64,000 nt of DNA, taken from contig JALIZF010001274.1 in the NCBI GenBank assembly GCA_029948255.1, positions 146,229-210,228 on the forward strand, given 5' to 3'. The stretch is from Telmatactis stephensoni. Taxonomy: Eukaryota; Cnidaria; Anthozoa; Actiniaria; Isophelliidae. Shown piece after piece: positions 1 through 12,351 of this stretch. Every line of letters starts with the position of its first letter. Position 1 is the stretch's first letter. A model generated the notes under the pieces. The model saw nothing but the letters and a program-made list of their open reading frames with translations. It had not been told where the DNA came from and ran no database searches. The translations under genes and the position numbers were made by a program.

Positions 1-1054
1 AGATTGATGTTGGTGGGGAATTATAAGAAATGGCAGTTTTGAATTTTTTCTGTTTCTCATTTCATTAACAAACCAAATGATAACTTTTAAAATAGATCAC
101 TCATAGCCACGATTACATGAAGGGCAGTAAGTGAAGTTGCACATAGCTTATAACCTTTTATCAAGTTTCAACTAAAATGGTCATAGACCATCATAGCTCG
201 GTCAAACATTGATGAAAATAGGTGTAGTTGTAAAACTATTATCTTAATTCATAAAAAGCTATTGTACCTATTTAAATTCACTTTCAATGATATTTAACTT
301 TCATAACGTTTTGAGGTGTTGGGAGTGTCAGCTAGTGTTGTGTAATTTTGATTAGTTTTACATTTTAAACTTAACTTTCATTTGCACTGTCTTCCACTGA
401 TGAGACAAGGACATTTTGAATTTAATAGAGTACCATGGTTAGCAAAGGTTGACATCTATTGTATTTAAAATTTGTCAACTGAGCACTGCACTTTTTTTTA
501 TAAAAAAAGATATATACCCTTTTTCAGTACATACTATGACTGAAGTACTTTGTAGTCACATTTTGACACATTTCACAATTTGTATCATCAATTGATGAAC
601 CATACTAAATATTTAAGGGAACTTTTTAAAGCAAAAATCCACTACTTTTAATTATTTAGAATAGAGCAACGAATATCTTGTTTTTGTAAAAGTGTTATAG
701 ATGTTTGAAATTCAATTTGGTAGAGATCATTATTGCACAACAGAAAATCTACATTACTATGAATACTATTAATATTAGTATTTTCTTCATAATTCACTGG
801 GAGTATTTATAACTAAGCCCTGTAGACTTCCAGTTCATATGAACCTGGTTTTTATATGTCCTGGCATTTAATTGAGAAAATACAATAAAAGTAAAATCTT
901 GTAGTTTGAACATGAAATAAATACACAAAAACCATTTCATATTAGCTGACACTACTGCCGCTACTGCTGCTGCTCCTCCTTCTCCTCCTCCTACTACTTA
1001 AATGGTACTATCAAGTTTGACAATAGAGTATAATGTTTAACTGGGGTTAGTTTA
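1..1054. other. AT-rich DNA without a recognisable gene
   Basis: No open frame longer than about 60 codons and no recognisable domain was seen on either strand. A short run of CTG/CTC-type triplets occurs near 955-1000. I see nothing else worth annotating. Confidence 0.6.
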
Positions 1055-1845
1055 TCATGCATGGTATTAGATATCTCCAACATGCAAAAATATACCAGTT
1101 TATTCAACTTTTTATTTCACTATATATCTCAAGTGTTTGCTGTAAAGACTTCTACAACGACGTTTTTGACACAATAACAAATCGTGTATTTTTTCGTTCA
1201 TGTTTCAGATGTTTTATCTATTACGTGACCAAACACGCATCAGGTCAAATAGAGCCTTGGTTCCATGAAAATATATAAATAAATTGTCTGGCCAAAACTG
1301 TGTTAAAATTCATTACAAAAACCTCTCAAGATCTCTCGAGTGCTTGAATGAAAAATATAATTGACTTGCCTCTATATGCGTTCGTTTAGCAACATGTAGG
1401 GTGAGAAATTCGTAGATTTCCAGCTCAAAGGAATTCCCCCGAGTCGCGAGAGCTTCAGTTTTCAAGTACTCCATTGAGAGTTTGATATTTGGTCAAAGTA
1501 TTGGAGATAAAGCTCAAAATAACAGCCCATTCTGAAGCTCTTATAAGTGTCTAGGTATATCTCGAATTAAAAGCTCCAAATTACATTGTGCTACTGCAGG
1601 AAAAGCCTGTCTCTGAAAGCTATTTTCTTTGTAGTCGGCCATCTTGCATTCCTAAAGTTCCTCGCTGGCGTTCACTACGGAGGTGATGAATGAAGGGCAT
1701 TGTTTTTTACGTTCTTAACCAATCAGGGGTGTAACACCTGACCGATTGCGCAAGAATGCTGCATTCTCGAGACGAAAACAGGAAGAAGAGAAAAACATTT
1801 GCAGTTTATAACTCGTTCCCGGCCTAAAGGCCTGGGCACGAGTAA
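1055..1845 (+). repeat. Dispersed direct repeat, copy 1
   Basis: About 790 bp that recurs as a diverged direct copy at 2380-3164. Both copies share the segments around GATATCTCCAACATGCAAAA, the stretch with GTGTATTTTTTCGTTCATG, the CCTCTCAAGATCTCT stretch, and an end in CCTAAAGGCCTGGGCACGAGTAA. Short open frames inside it are conserved only as well as the DNA and look incidental. It is probably an old transposon or a local duplication; no protein domain identifies the family. Confidence 0.6.
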
Positions 1846-2034
1846 AAAATAGACCTCTATGAGGCCATGTGGTTACTGGCCTCAAATCCAAATATAGATA
1901 TAGACACATTTCAAGGCCTGTCCCTGGTTGGGGGTGGGGGTAGAGGTTTACTTCGACTAGTGCATACACACACACACACACACACCGACTTTGTCCTAGT
2001 GCCCTTCGTAAGTTTATTGAAATTCAATTTATTT

Positions 2035-2200
2035 TTATGTTCTATTTGACCTGATGCGTTTGGTCACGTAATGGATAAAACATCTGAAACGTAATTGAAA
2101 TGAACGAAAAAATACACGATTTGTTATTGTGTCAAAAACGGCGTTGTCTTTACAGCAAACAATTGAGATATATAGTGAAACTAGACGCACACGTGCGTTC
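2035..2200 (-). repeat. Inverted partial copy of the same repeat
   Basis: This segment is the reverse complement of part of the flanking direct repeats (compare 1120-1260 and 2445-2580). It matches the regions around ACAAATCGTGTATTTTTTCG and the CATCAGGTCAAATAGA stretch. It sits between the two direct copies, so the family is present three times here in mixed orientation. A short CA run (about 1968-1984) lies just before it. Confidence 0.6.
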
Positions 2201-2379
2201 ACTCGTGCCCTGGGAGACCCTTTTAGGAGATGCTTCAATGACCGGCCCCGTTCGTACTCTTCCCAGAGCCGTTTCACGCATTCTTCACTTAACCGTAACA
2301 TAATAAAGACCTTTTTTGACCTTTTTAAAGAATATCTGATTAGTCAATTTGTCTGTCAGCAGCTATTAGTGTTTGCCTT

Positions 2380-3164
2380 TATGCATGGATATTAGATATC
2401 TCCAACATGCAAAAATATACCAGTTTATTCAACTTTTTATTTCACTATATATCTCAAGTGTTTGCTGTAAAGACTTCTACAACGACGTTTTTGACACAAT
2501 AATAAATCGTGTATTTTTTCGTTCATGTTTCAGATGTTTTATCCATTACGTGACCAAACGCATCAGGTCAAAATAGAGCCTTGGTTCCATGAAAATATAT
2601 GAATAAATTAAATTGTCTAGCCAGAATTTCGGTGTTAAAATTCAGTACAAAAACCTCTCAAGATCTCTTGAATGCTTGAATGAAAAATTTAATTGACTAC
2701 TTGCCTCTATATGCGTTCGTTTAGCAACATGTAGGGTGAGAAATTCGTAGATTTCCAGCTCAAAGGATTCACTTCTTTATCGCAGGAGCTTCGGTTTCAA
2801 GTACTCCATTGAGAGTTCGATATTTGGTCAAAGTATTGGAGATCAAGCTCAAAATAACAGCCCATTCTGAAGCTCTTATAAGTGTCTAGGTATATATCGA
2901 GTTAAAAGCTCCATTTTCTATTGTCTCACTGCTGGAAAAGCCTGTCTCTGAAAGCTATTATTTGGGTTGTCCGCCATCTTGCATTCCTAAAGTTCTTGAC
3001 TGGCGTTCACTTCGAGGGCCTTCGAAGAGTTCGCACTAGCTCGCTCAAAGGTGATGAATGAAGGGCATTGTTTCTTACGCTCTTAACCAATCAGGAGCTT
3101 TAACAAGTGACCAATTGCGCAAGAAAGGCCTCTTCTGGCCTAAAGGCCTGGGCACGAGTAATAA
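2380..3164 (+). repeat. Dispersed direct repeat, copy 2
   Basis: Diverged copy of the 1055-1845 repeat with small insertions and deletions, ending in the same CCTAAAGGCCTGGGCACGAGTAA segment. A third occurrence of the GGGCACGAGTAA end lies near 3566-3582, and related ends occur near 28706 and 29733, so this terminus belongs to a dispersed family. Confidence 0.6.
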
Positions 3165-4645
3165 AAAGTTGAATAAACTGGTATATTCGCAGGTAATATT
3201 TTTGCATGTGAGATAATAGCTGTTGAAAGACAAATTAAAGATCTTTACTACTGCGGCTTGTTGAACTACAGGCAACCAGTGTACGGTTCGACGTGCGTCT
3301 TGTTAAAACGTTTATTAACGACAACATGTCAATCGCTCTTACTCTAGCGGCAGCTAATCTAAATGTCCTTTTTACGCCGATTTTGGGCTTCTTTTACATG
3401 GGCATGAGTGAACGCACGAGTGCGTCTAGTTAATAATTGACTTAAACACCCTCGGACGGGCGCACGAGGTTTGGATATCTTTCGGGTTGACATTTCGTGT
3501 CTATTCCCGAATTACGCACGCACGCATGAAGCCCATAGCATAGTAAACATTTGCAGTTTATTACTCGTGCCTGGGCACGAGTAATGAAGGTAATATTACA
3601 GTTCAGAATATGTCAAACTCTGACCCTTGCGGTTTCAAAGCTCCAAAGCCCGGTCAAATACACAAAAACATCATATTTCAAGAGGTCATTATTTTGTAAA
3701 CAAGGCCAATGGTAAACAAAGCGCGGCACGTCGCTGGTTCGCTCGCGGGAGTTGTCCATTTTACAAGCAAAATCACTTCTTTAAATTATTACAGAATTCA
3801 ATGACTGATTGAAGTTTTAATTTGGTCAATAAAAGTCTATTTTTGAGTTCATAAAATAAAAACAACCTAAACAGACTTCAGTCGGGTGCATTAAGATTCG
3901 AGACAGCGCTTCGCTCACGTACATTTTACTTTAAGCTTAATATCAACTAATTCAATAAGCTTGTATATTAGTTCAATAGATTTGAAAGACTTACGGGTGA
4001 ACTTTGAGTACGTTCAAAGGGCTTGTTTTTTCGACTTCTTCCCTCCAACTGTAACCTGTGTAACTCAGCATGCCTGACATCTTTGTTTATTCAAACGTGA
4101 CCCGAGAAGTGACCATGAGGTGATCACGTGATGTACAAAGGAAACCCATAAGACCTTTCATAACCCCAAGGCGGGCTCTGATAAAATTCTTTTAAAATTA
4201 AGGGAGTCTTTACATGGCACAAGGACCATCCTAGCAAGCGAACCAACTTTACTTTTAGTTTTCATGACAATTTTTCGTCACCCGAAGCAAGCCGAAGCAG
4301 AGTTCAAAGAATGAAGGTCACCCGAGCTACCACAGGAGCCCCAAAATTAGCCGGTTCCTAATCCTAGTTGGCGAAGTATCTCTACTTTTTCCGTTTTATA
4401 CATGGCCGAAACATATTCCCAGTGCCTAGGATATTCCTACCGGCGAGACAGGATGATCCTAGTAGTAGGATGATCCTAGTACCCGAAATGAAGACGCAAA
4501 TCGAGTATTTTCGAGGTACAGAGACCGCTGACGAAAGTATCGCGGGTACGACTTTACAAGGCATTTTCGGGAAAATGAAATTTGGTTCTGAAAGAAACTT
4601 CAGAAGTGGAGGCGATTTTCGCGGCGACTAAGGCTATTTTTAGTA

Positions 4646-4753
4646 ACTTCGCCATCGCGCGCGCAAGGCTGTCAAACAATAGAATTCAAAAGCCGAAAGC
4701 AAACGGTCCCGTCCGCGCGCACGTCCAGAGCCTTGCGCACGCGATGGCAAAGT
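4646..4753. mobile_element. Small inverted-repeat (MITE-like) element
   Basis: The outer about 25 bases are inverted copies of each other. ACTTCGCCATCGCGCGCGCA on the left matches the complement of the stretch ending CACGCGATGGCAAAGT on the right, with a few mismatches. The interior has no coding capacity. It is a candidate non-autonomous DNA transposon or a simple hairpin; no target duplication was established. Confidence 0.45.
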
Positions 4754-4941
4754 AAATAAAAGTAGTCTTATCCGCCACGAACATCGCGACGAACAATCTG
4801 GGAGCGGTCCACAGTCCCGATATCTGCAATGTCAAAGATTAAATGCGCCGACGATAAGTTCAGTCGACATTTTTTACAACCCCTAATACGAACAACCCGG
4901 GCCTAGTCATTTTAAAGGCTTATGTTTAACAGGGGGAGGAG

Positions 4942-5448
4942 TACTCCAGTCCCAGACTCTCTTTCTTGCCGCTCCAGGACTCGCGGAGAAAGAGAGTCCA
5001 GTATAACTTGCATGCGCATGTCAGCTTAGTGACCACGCGATCACCACATTCATGTGGTGATCGCGTGGTTACAAATCCTAAAGTCATCTAATGATTCAAG
5101 ATGGCTGAAGAAGAAAGTGTTTTGTATACACGATACCAGTCTCATTTTGGAAAGCCATTTGTTGATTCAGTGAGCTATGCACTTGGAAAAACCAACTATA
5201 ATCTTTTACCAAAGTTTGAGCAGTTACAGGCCATTTACGGATGGACAGTTGTGAAAGACGTATTTGTGAATTTTTCGATACGCATCACTACCACTGCTAC
5301 CAAACACTTACATTTGCATATTGCAAGCTCGCAAAATACTAATTAATCAATTGATTAGCTCATTTTGCACATGCGCATGCAAGTTATACTGGACTCTCTT
5401 TCTCCGCGAGTCCTGGAGCGGCAAGAAAGAGAGTCTGGGACTGGACTA
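4942..5448. mobile_element. Long-TIR transposon with a gene fragment (Mutator-like candidate)
   Basis: The first and last about 80 bp (4942-5021 and 5369-5448) are almost perfect inverted repeats. They start TA(C/G)TCCAGTCCCAGAC and run inward to ACATGCGCATGC. The element is flanked by the 9-bp direct repeat GGGGAGGAG (4933-4941 and 5449-5457). Long TIRs with a 9-bp duplication are typical of Mutator-like elements, but no transposase is present, so it would be non-autonomous. A further 18-bp perfect palindrome lies at 5032-5070. About 50 bp at 4793-4846 reappears just outside the right side at 5497-5550, showing additional local duplication. Confidence 0.55.
5101..5346 (+). CDS. 81-codon ORF inside the long-TIR element, possible helicase fragment
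   Basis: An ATG-initiated open frame lies between the inverted arms of the 4942-5448 element. The middle, with LPKFEQLQAIYG followed by VKDVFVN, resembles the region just before the Walker A motif of RecQ-type helicases. The Walker motif itself is absent, and the frame continues into unrelated sequence and stops. I read it as a captured first-exon fragment of a host or transposon helicase gene, not a working protein. The resemblance is short, so the identity is tentative. Confidence 0.3.
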   Translation: MAEEESVLYTRYQSHFGKPFVDSVSYALGKTNYNLLPKFEQLQAIYGWTVVKDVFVNFSIRITTTATKHLHLHIASSQNTN

Positions 5449-5599
5449 GGGGAGGAGGGGTCCATCTTGCCAGGTCCCACACGGCCATAAATACAATCTG
5501 GGAGTGGTCCACAGTCTTGATATCTGCAATGTCAAAGATTAAATGCGCGCTAACATTGTTCGTTATTTTAAAGCCTACTTTCTACGGAAGGCGGTGACA

Positions 5600-6876
5600 C
5601 TAAGGTGACCAACCTCTCCCCCTAACAATTAATTTTGCCTTTGTTAATTTAGTCCCAAAATATTCAGTTCCTCTTCCCTTCCCCAGTTCCCTCCCCCTTC
5701 ACGCGCATGTGCGAACGGGTTCTTGAAACGCGCGCAGTTTTATGGCCAATGAAATTCAGTTGACTAATCTTGTTGTTTGAACAGCAAGCAATGCTAGGAA
5801 ATTGAAAGCTTATTAGAAATGACATAAGGAAATTGAAGAAAATACTGAATAATGTCACATGTCAGTTTATTGGCGCTGTAAGGCACATTACTCAAAGAGA
5901 CCTTTGCATAAAAATAGCAGTCTAAATTTAATGAGATAAGAAGACACCAAAAACAGAGCATCTGTATCTAGCTAAAGCGTCATATGCCAAAATAGAGGCA
6001 CTATAATGTCTATTTTAAAAGATCAAGGATATACTTTCGTATTTGTATCATATTACTGATTATTTCGGTCACAATATCCAATTACTCCTAACTGACAAAT
6101 CTTGATTTGTAATATACTAAGAATGAAAGGTATGAAGTTCCTTTTTCTTTACTAATTAAAAAGTAGTTGTACGTTACGTTACTCGTTACATCTACGTGCG
6201 CTGACAAGAATCGTAACGTTACGTTACGTAATTGTAACGTTACGTTTTAATAGATCGATTTCACTGCCGTCATCGAGAAAAATAAAGTCGGTTTCAGAGC
6301 ATCAAATAAAATAAAAATACTTGTACCTCAAAGAACAACTAAATCTTTGCAACTCTAGAAAATATTGAGTCAAAAGAGCTTTTCACCACGAAGATACGAA
6401 TGTTTGAATGTGGGCTTGTTGTTGGTAAGAATGTATGAACACCAATATGGCGACCATAAATACCAAGCATCGAAATGATATTAAAAATACATTTATTTGT
6501 TCATTTTATTGATTATATATATAGAAAATGACAATTAAGTTCATTGCCAAAGCAAATGAGGTGAAATTTGTCGCAAATTGATGTGTTCTTACGGCGTTTG
6601 AAAATGCGTGACTGCATGGCGTGACACAATTTTGGTGCCGATAATTTGCCAAGCGATGAACAGAATCAGACCAAATTTCCAGAGACGACTTCTTTTCATG
6701 ATACATACAAAATATCAGGCAATCAGCTTTCTCCGAATTTTAGTTTAGATTTTAGTCCTCTCGTGACGTCACGTGAAATCGATCTATAGTAACAAAATGT
6801 AATAAAAAAAACAATAATCTCTTAGCAGCAGCATAGTAGTTTCTTCATGTACTGGCACTTACACTCACTACCTCTA
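5600..6876. other. Non-coding DNA; GTAACGTTAC-rich patch
   Basis: No supported gene. Around 6170-6245 the palindromic unit GTAACGTTAC or TAACGTTACG repeats several times. The rest is AT-rich with no recognisable protein. Confidence 0.5.
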
Positions 6877-7041
6877 TAGAGTGATTTTCACCGGACTGTG
6901 AAATACATGGAAATAGCTACTAAGCTAATAGACACTAGTAGACTCTACACCCACTGTTTTCTTTTGTTACAATACAACTATTAGACACTATTAAACACTG
7001 ACTATTAGTAATTGTTTCACATTCCGATGAAAATCACTCTA
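6877..7041. mobile_element. MITE, family with TAGAGTG ends, copy 1
   Basis: 165 bp with inverted termini. TAGAGTGATTTTCACCGGA on the left matches the complement of the right end, CCGATGAAAATCACTCTA. The ends are related to those of the elements at 13817-13978 and 23158-23307. A TA next to each end may be a TA target duplication. There is no coding capacity. Confidence 0.6.
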
Positions 7042-9210
7042 TTAAGGTTTTCTCTGGGCCCTATAATTAAAGTCGCCTTAAATCTCGCAAAGACGCCTTA
7101 TTAAGGTGGCTCGATATATAGGTTTTATTGACCATGCTTCCGCTTTTAATTCCACGAATTGAGCAACTTACTCTTGACCAACCAGAACGGTTTTTACACT
7201 AGTTATTGGACTTAAATCAAGGATTACATTTTTGTCTATTTCATTTCGATTTGTGTTGCCATAGCGACGGTATAAACAAAGATGGTTGAAATCAAATTTT
7301 CTAAAATATACTTCGAACTCGAGCAGCTCTGGACAAGGGACTATATGAGCAATAAACTACATAATAAAGCAAAGGGCTGGCACGGTAAAAACAAAATTCT
7401 GTGTGTTTTGTAGAAAGGCTGGGATCTCGGCAGACTAATTAAAGAGACCCTTGATTACTAGGTATGAATTCATGAAATACACGAAATACTCAAAACAAAC
7501 CGCTTGAATTTTGGTTTTGCAGTTCTTTTGTATGATAGCATACTTTATAAAAACTATTTTTCTGAACTGATATTTGATTCTGCCGAAACAAAAAATCAGC
7601 GCAGCCGTATTAAGTATACGGGATATCAGTAAGGATAAATGTAACTTCCAGGCATTCTCGGGGCACACTTTTGGCGGTCAATCGTGCTCGCGTTTCTTAG
7701 CTTCTCCATAGATTTTTGTAAAATTCGTTCTTTTTGACGATTGGCCGAATCCAGCTAATTCAAACTAATAAACTATTTACCCTTCGCTTAGAATTCATCA
7801 ACTCAAATGTACTCTTTTTCTCTTTTTTGGCTAGATTTTTTATCAGTTAGCTGTGTATGCTCTTCGAGTGTAGATTTTTTATCTTAAAAATGCAAGCAAA
7901 AATCTACACGAGCTCGAAGAAGCTTAAACATCTAGCTCACACATTTACGAGTGATAGACCATTCGTAGAGTAATTGGTTTTTGTTTTTTTGTTTTTTTTT
8001 GTTTTGGAAAAAAAAGTGATTATAACTGATCTAATGACGAGTACGAGTAATTTACGTTTTCGATGAGAACCTATTATCACAAAAAATAGGGCTAGACTCT
8101 TTTCCGTAATTAAGTTAAGGTAGTTCGAAACCCTTGCTACTGCGCATCTCCACGCGCATTCGAGCGCACGCACTTTTAATTTATTAAAGAACATTCGCTT
8201 GTCCGTGGGAAGTCTACGAGTCAGCGATTAAAAAGCAAAGAAATTTTACTTTTAGCGAAGAAAAATAACATTTTATTGACCAAACTCTGCAAATCTTTCT
8301 ATCACAAAATATATATTGTACACTGTGCAAAGTAGGGGCAAAAGCTCGAATTTAGCAAATATTATTGGTCGTAAAAGCAGGCAAGAACAACGGTAAAATG
8401 GCGGATTGTTGGTGTTCATTTTCGAATAGTTTTATCCTTTGTTCTTCTTTAACTCTTTAAATGATACGGTGATCCCCTGATTTAATGAATGATTTGCTAA
8501 GATTTGATAAGCTTTTCATATAAAGAAAAAAAGTACACTGCTTAAGATTTTGAGTAGATTTATCATTTTTCTGTCTTATCCTTCAAAAACGTGTATTCTG
8601 GAAGGCCATTTTCGTATATTATTGTTGATATTTCGCTTCTTCGCCAATTTTTCCCTAAAACCTTTGTACCAAGTGTTTTTCTGCATCATAGGCTAATTCT
8701 TTGTTTGCTTTTAAATATGTTTGGTTGTTCTAATTTTTATAATTTGACCAGATATGTCGCAAGGCCATTTTTCGTAAAAAGTGTCTAAAACACCCCACAT
8801 CTACCCCCTCATATCTCAAGAGTGACCTCGGTGACCCCCTTTTTATTTCACATTTTTATTTCAACCTACGCACCTCTTTCTTCGGAGGAATTTTGAAGGG
8901 AAGTTTATCGTAAAATTCATGAGTCCTGAACTACTTTAAGCCAAGCTATAGTGCTCCATTCTTTAATCGGTTAACGCCATAGATATAGTCTGTCGTTGGT
9001 TTAATATTGAAACATTCATTTATTATTTGAACACAGACAGGAAGGTTATTATTATCTCGCTTTGAGCCAAAAATCAATCAATTATTACAGGTGCATTTTT
9101 GAAATTCATTAAGCGAATTCCCCGAAGAGTAGTTGATTAATGTAGGTAGTATATATTGTTGTGAATCTGATCACGACTTTAGCCACATTTACACGACACC
9201 AAAAAACGGC
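7042..9210. other. Non-coding AT-rich interval
   Basis: Only short incidental frames occur. A hairpin lies near 7870-7912, where GTGTAGATTTTT is answered by AAAAATCTACAC. No domain, RNA gene or long repeat was recognised. Confidence 0.5.
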
Positions 9211-9420
9211 AAGGCAAGGATGATTTTCGGCAAGGATGAATTTAATTTTTGATCGCAAAATGATAATTTTTTTAATTTTTTTGTTAATTTAAACGGCACT
9301 GTATGATTTGTCATTGCCTATAAAGATAATACTAGCCAGAACAGTGCCATTTAAATATAGAATTCTGTCACTTTCCGTACAAAAAGCAAATTCATCCTTG
9401 TCGAATATCATCCTTGCCTT
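9211..9420. mobile_element. MITE-like hairpin element
   Basis: About 33-bp inverted ends. The left begins AAGGCAAGGATGATTTTCGG and the right ends with the complementary stretch finishing CATCCTTGCCTT. The interior is AT-rich and non-coding. It is a likely non-autonomous DNA transposon. Confidence 0.55.
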
Positions 9421-9500
9421 GGCGTTGACTTTTATATCAACATCAATCCACCTTGATTACGTATAGCGTGACATTCGAAAATATCTTTGTTGTTGTTGGT

Positions 9501-9818
9501 TTTTTTTTCTTTTCTTTTCTTTTCTTTTCTTTTCTTTTCTTTTCTTTTCTTTTCTTTTCTTTTCTTTTCTTTTCTTTTCTTTTCTTTTCTTTTCTTTTCT
9601 TTTCTTTTCTTTTCTTTTCTTTTCTTTTCTTTTCTTTTCTTTTCTTTTCTTTTCTTTTCTTTTCTTTTCTTTTCTTTTCTTTTCTTTTCTTTTCTTTTCT
9701 TTTTCTTTTCTTTTCTTTTCTTTTCTTTTCTTTTCTTTTCTTTTCTTTTCTTTTCTTTTCTTTCTTTTCTTTCTTTTCTTTTCTTTTCTTTTCTTTTCTT
9801 TTCTTTTCTTTTCTTTTG
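9501..9818. repeat. (TTTTC)n pentanucleotide microsatellite
   Basis: An almost uninterrupted run of TTTTC units over about 318 bp, with one-base slips near 9700 and 9760. It opens long meaningless frames (Lys/Arg/Glu on one strand, Phe/Leu/Ser on the other), which are not genes. Confidence 0.95.
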
Positions 9819-9829
9819 AAAAAATGGGG

Positions 9830-12350
9830 CTATCATCAAATTTATCATATCAATAATGTAACACTCCAAAGTTTCGTCGCGATTGTTTCAAAAATGAATT
9901 TAACTAAGGTTTAAGTGATAAAAAGTCTAGTAGGCGAGCTTAATTGTCCGTCCACCTTACATTTCTTTGTTGAATGTCCAATTTTCAAACGCACATAGAT
10001 GTTCCATTTTGTAATCAATCTCGAAATTTTGCACTTTTTGCATTTCATGTTAGTGTGACAAATCTGATGGAGAACATTTTTTAATTAAACCAATTATTTT
10101 AAAATGAAATGACAGTATAATTATGGTAAGATGGTCATTGAGTTTAGGGACAGCTACCCCCTAAGTGACACTTTCATTGTATAATCATGCACATTGAAGT
10201 TTCAAACTCGTTTTTAGTAATTATACAAGCCTATAATGAACTGATCATATAAATTATTTATACAAGCTAAGAAAGAAAAACATCAATTTATACGAAAGAT
10301 TGCTGTCTAGCTTGAAACAATCTACCGAAAAGGTGTTTTGCACAGATCTTATTATTGATCTTTCCAAACAAGAAAATACTGAGTAAATAGATTCAATTCA
10401 GCTCCCATTTTTCAGTTGTCACTTTCTTAAAATATCTGTATAATTAATTTGGCATACAGTCTCTGTAGGCTTTCAAAAATATGCAATCAATAATTCATGA
10501 GATTTTTCAGTTTTTTTCTTCTTTTCAATCACGAAAATACTGAATAAATAGATTCCGTTCAGTTCAGTTTCAATTTTTTAGTTATGAATTTCTTAAAATA
10601 TCTGAACAGTTTGGCATACAATTCAAGAATGTGTAACAATACACGAGGTTTCTCAATTTGCTTCAGTTTTACATAATGGACAAAAACTGAATATCTTCAA
10701 TTTTTTCCAACCCACAAAACCGAAGGATTCTGCGACGTTTAATTTGACAGCATTTCCCTTTGTTACTATCTCTGGATGACACTTGTAAATTTTACATGAA
10801 CTTTCGAGAATGCGCCATTATAGTTTTTTTCAGATTTCCTTACTTTTAAAAGGATCGACCGAAAAAATATAATTCTTCTTTACCGGCTTATAATTATATC
10901 CGGATAATATCTGTGTAGTTTTACACTTTGCTATACATTTTATAAGAATTCATATCAATAAAAAATGTAGAAAATAATGTAATTAAACATTAAATGAATA
11001 CACTCTTATTTGCTTTTTGACATATTGATTAACGTCAAGGTTGTTTTTCGTACTGCCCGTGTATGATTACAGCAAAATTACTATTTGTTTGAAACATTTA
11101 TGTCGTTTACATAATGGCATTTGTTTTTCACACTTGTTAAAATGTGTTATACTTCTTCCTCAAGTTTTCCTGAAGCTTTTTATCGTTTCAAATTTCCTTT
11201 CTCCGTTTTGTTTTAAGCACGTCTAGCAGGTGAATCATGTCGTGAGAGACCTTCAAACATAAAACTAATACCTCTTCAATAAAGCAAACTATTGGACAGC
11301 GAAATTTCTTTATCTCAAAAATTAGATCACCTATTTTGTTTTTCAATAGCCTTACTATTCAGCTAAATTAAAATTTCAATAGTATTTTTTCAAAGAACTA
11401 TAAGAAACATCAAGCAGACTGTCGCCTTTGATTAGAAATGTCCAAAAGTTTTAATTGGCAAACTCGGTGTTGTCAGACCTGAATTCATTTACCTTACAAC
11501 TTCCTTGCGAGTCAAACAAGTGACTACGGTTCTTTCTCTGTCTCTCGGCAATTAGTGCAATTTTAGCTGTATTTGCCAAAATAATATTCAGCCGCTACAC
11601 GCCACGATCTGGTTAACCTAATGGAAATAGACTTTCACAAAAAGACAATCAAACTAAGCACATAGTCATAATATTTTTCTCCGAAAGAAATTGCCTTGCG
11701 ATTTCCAAACTGGTTTCTGGGATATATTGTTAATGAATCGTAGGAGGATACAGTATTTGCGCACAATGTACTCATTGAATATATAGTTACACCGCTTAGA
11801 AGATTGAGAAAAGTTCACCGTTTTAATCTATTTGACTGAGGTCATCTTCCAAGTCGCGAAAAAACGCATCGGCGCCGGATATCCAGTGTGTTTCTAGACT
11901 CTAATAGTCTCTAATTAAATCGATAAAAGAAGTTGCAAGCTAACGTCATCTCTTACGAGATAAAAAGACTTTATATTCAAGTTCATTACAGTCCCAACCC
12001 ACATTGAAGCGCTTATATGGTCAGAACATTATAATTTAGAAGGTAGTTATATCAGATCTGGCCTTATTAATATTCGTCTGGCGAAGCCAAATTTCTAGCG
12101 CTAAAGACATTAAAGGCCCAGAAGCAGAATTTTAGCCAGTACTATATTGTGGCACATGCAGGATATCCCTGGTCTTATTAGCATCGATTTGGCGAAGAAT
12201 TAAAGACTCAGGCACCAAAGGAAGGAAACGCGCTCAGAAAAAAAAGAATCCCATACATAGCAGTAAAGCCTCAGACAGAAGCTAAACAACGTTAGAGTCC
12301 CTCAAGCAGCGTTCGTCCATTAACATACTGTGGTATTTATCATCTCTCAA
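9830..12350. other. Intergenic DNA upstream of the first GPCR gene
   Basis: No supported gene. An imperfect tandem duplication of about 160 bp is visible at about 10370-10520 and 10535-10680 (both contain GAAAATACTGA(G/A)TAAATAGATT). The last 350 bp before 12352 would include the promoter of the receptor gene, but I cannot point to a clear TATA box. Confidence 0.5.
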
Positions 12351-12351
12351 A

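Noticed and set aside
9432..9914. Frames of 110-153 codons over the TTTTC microsatellite
   Set aside because: Pure consequence of a stop-free pentanucleotide repeat; no promoter, domain or non-repeat coding sequence.
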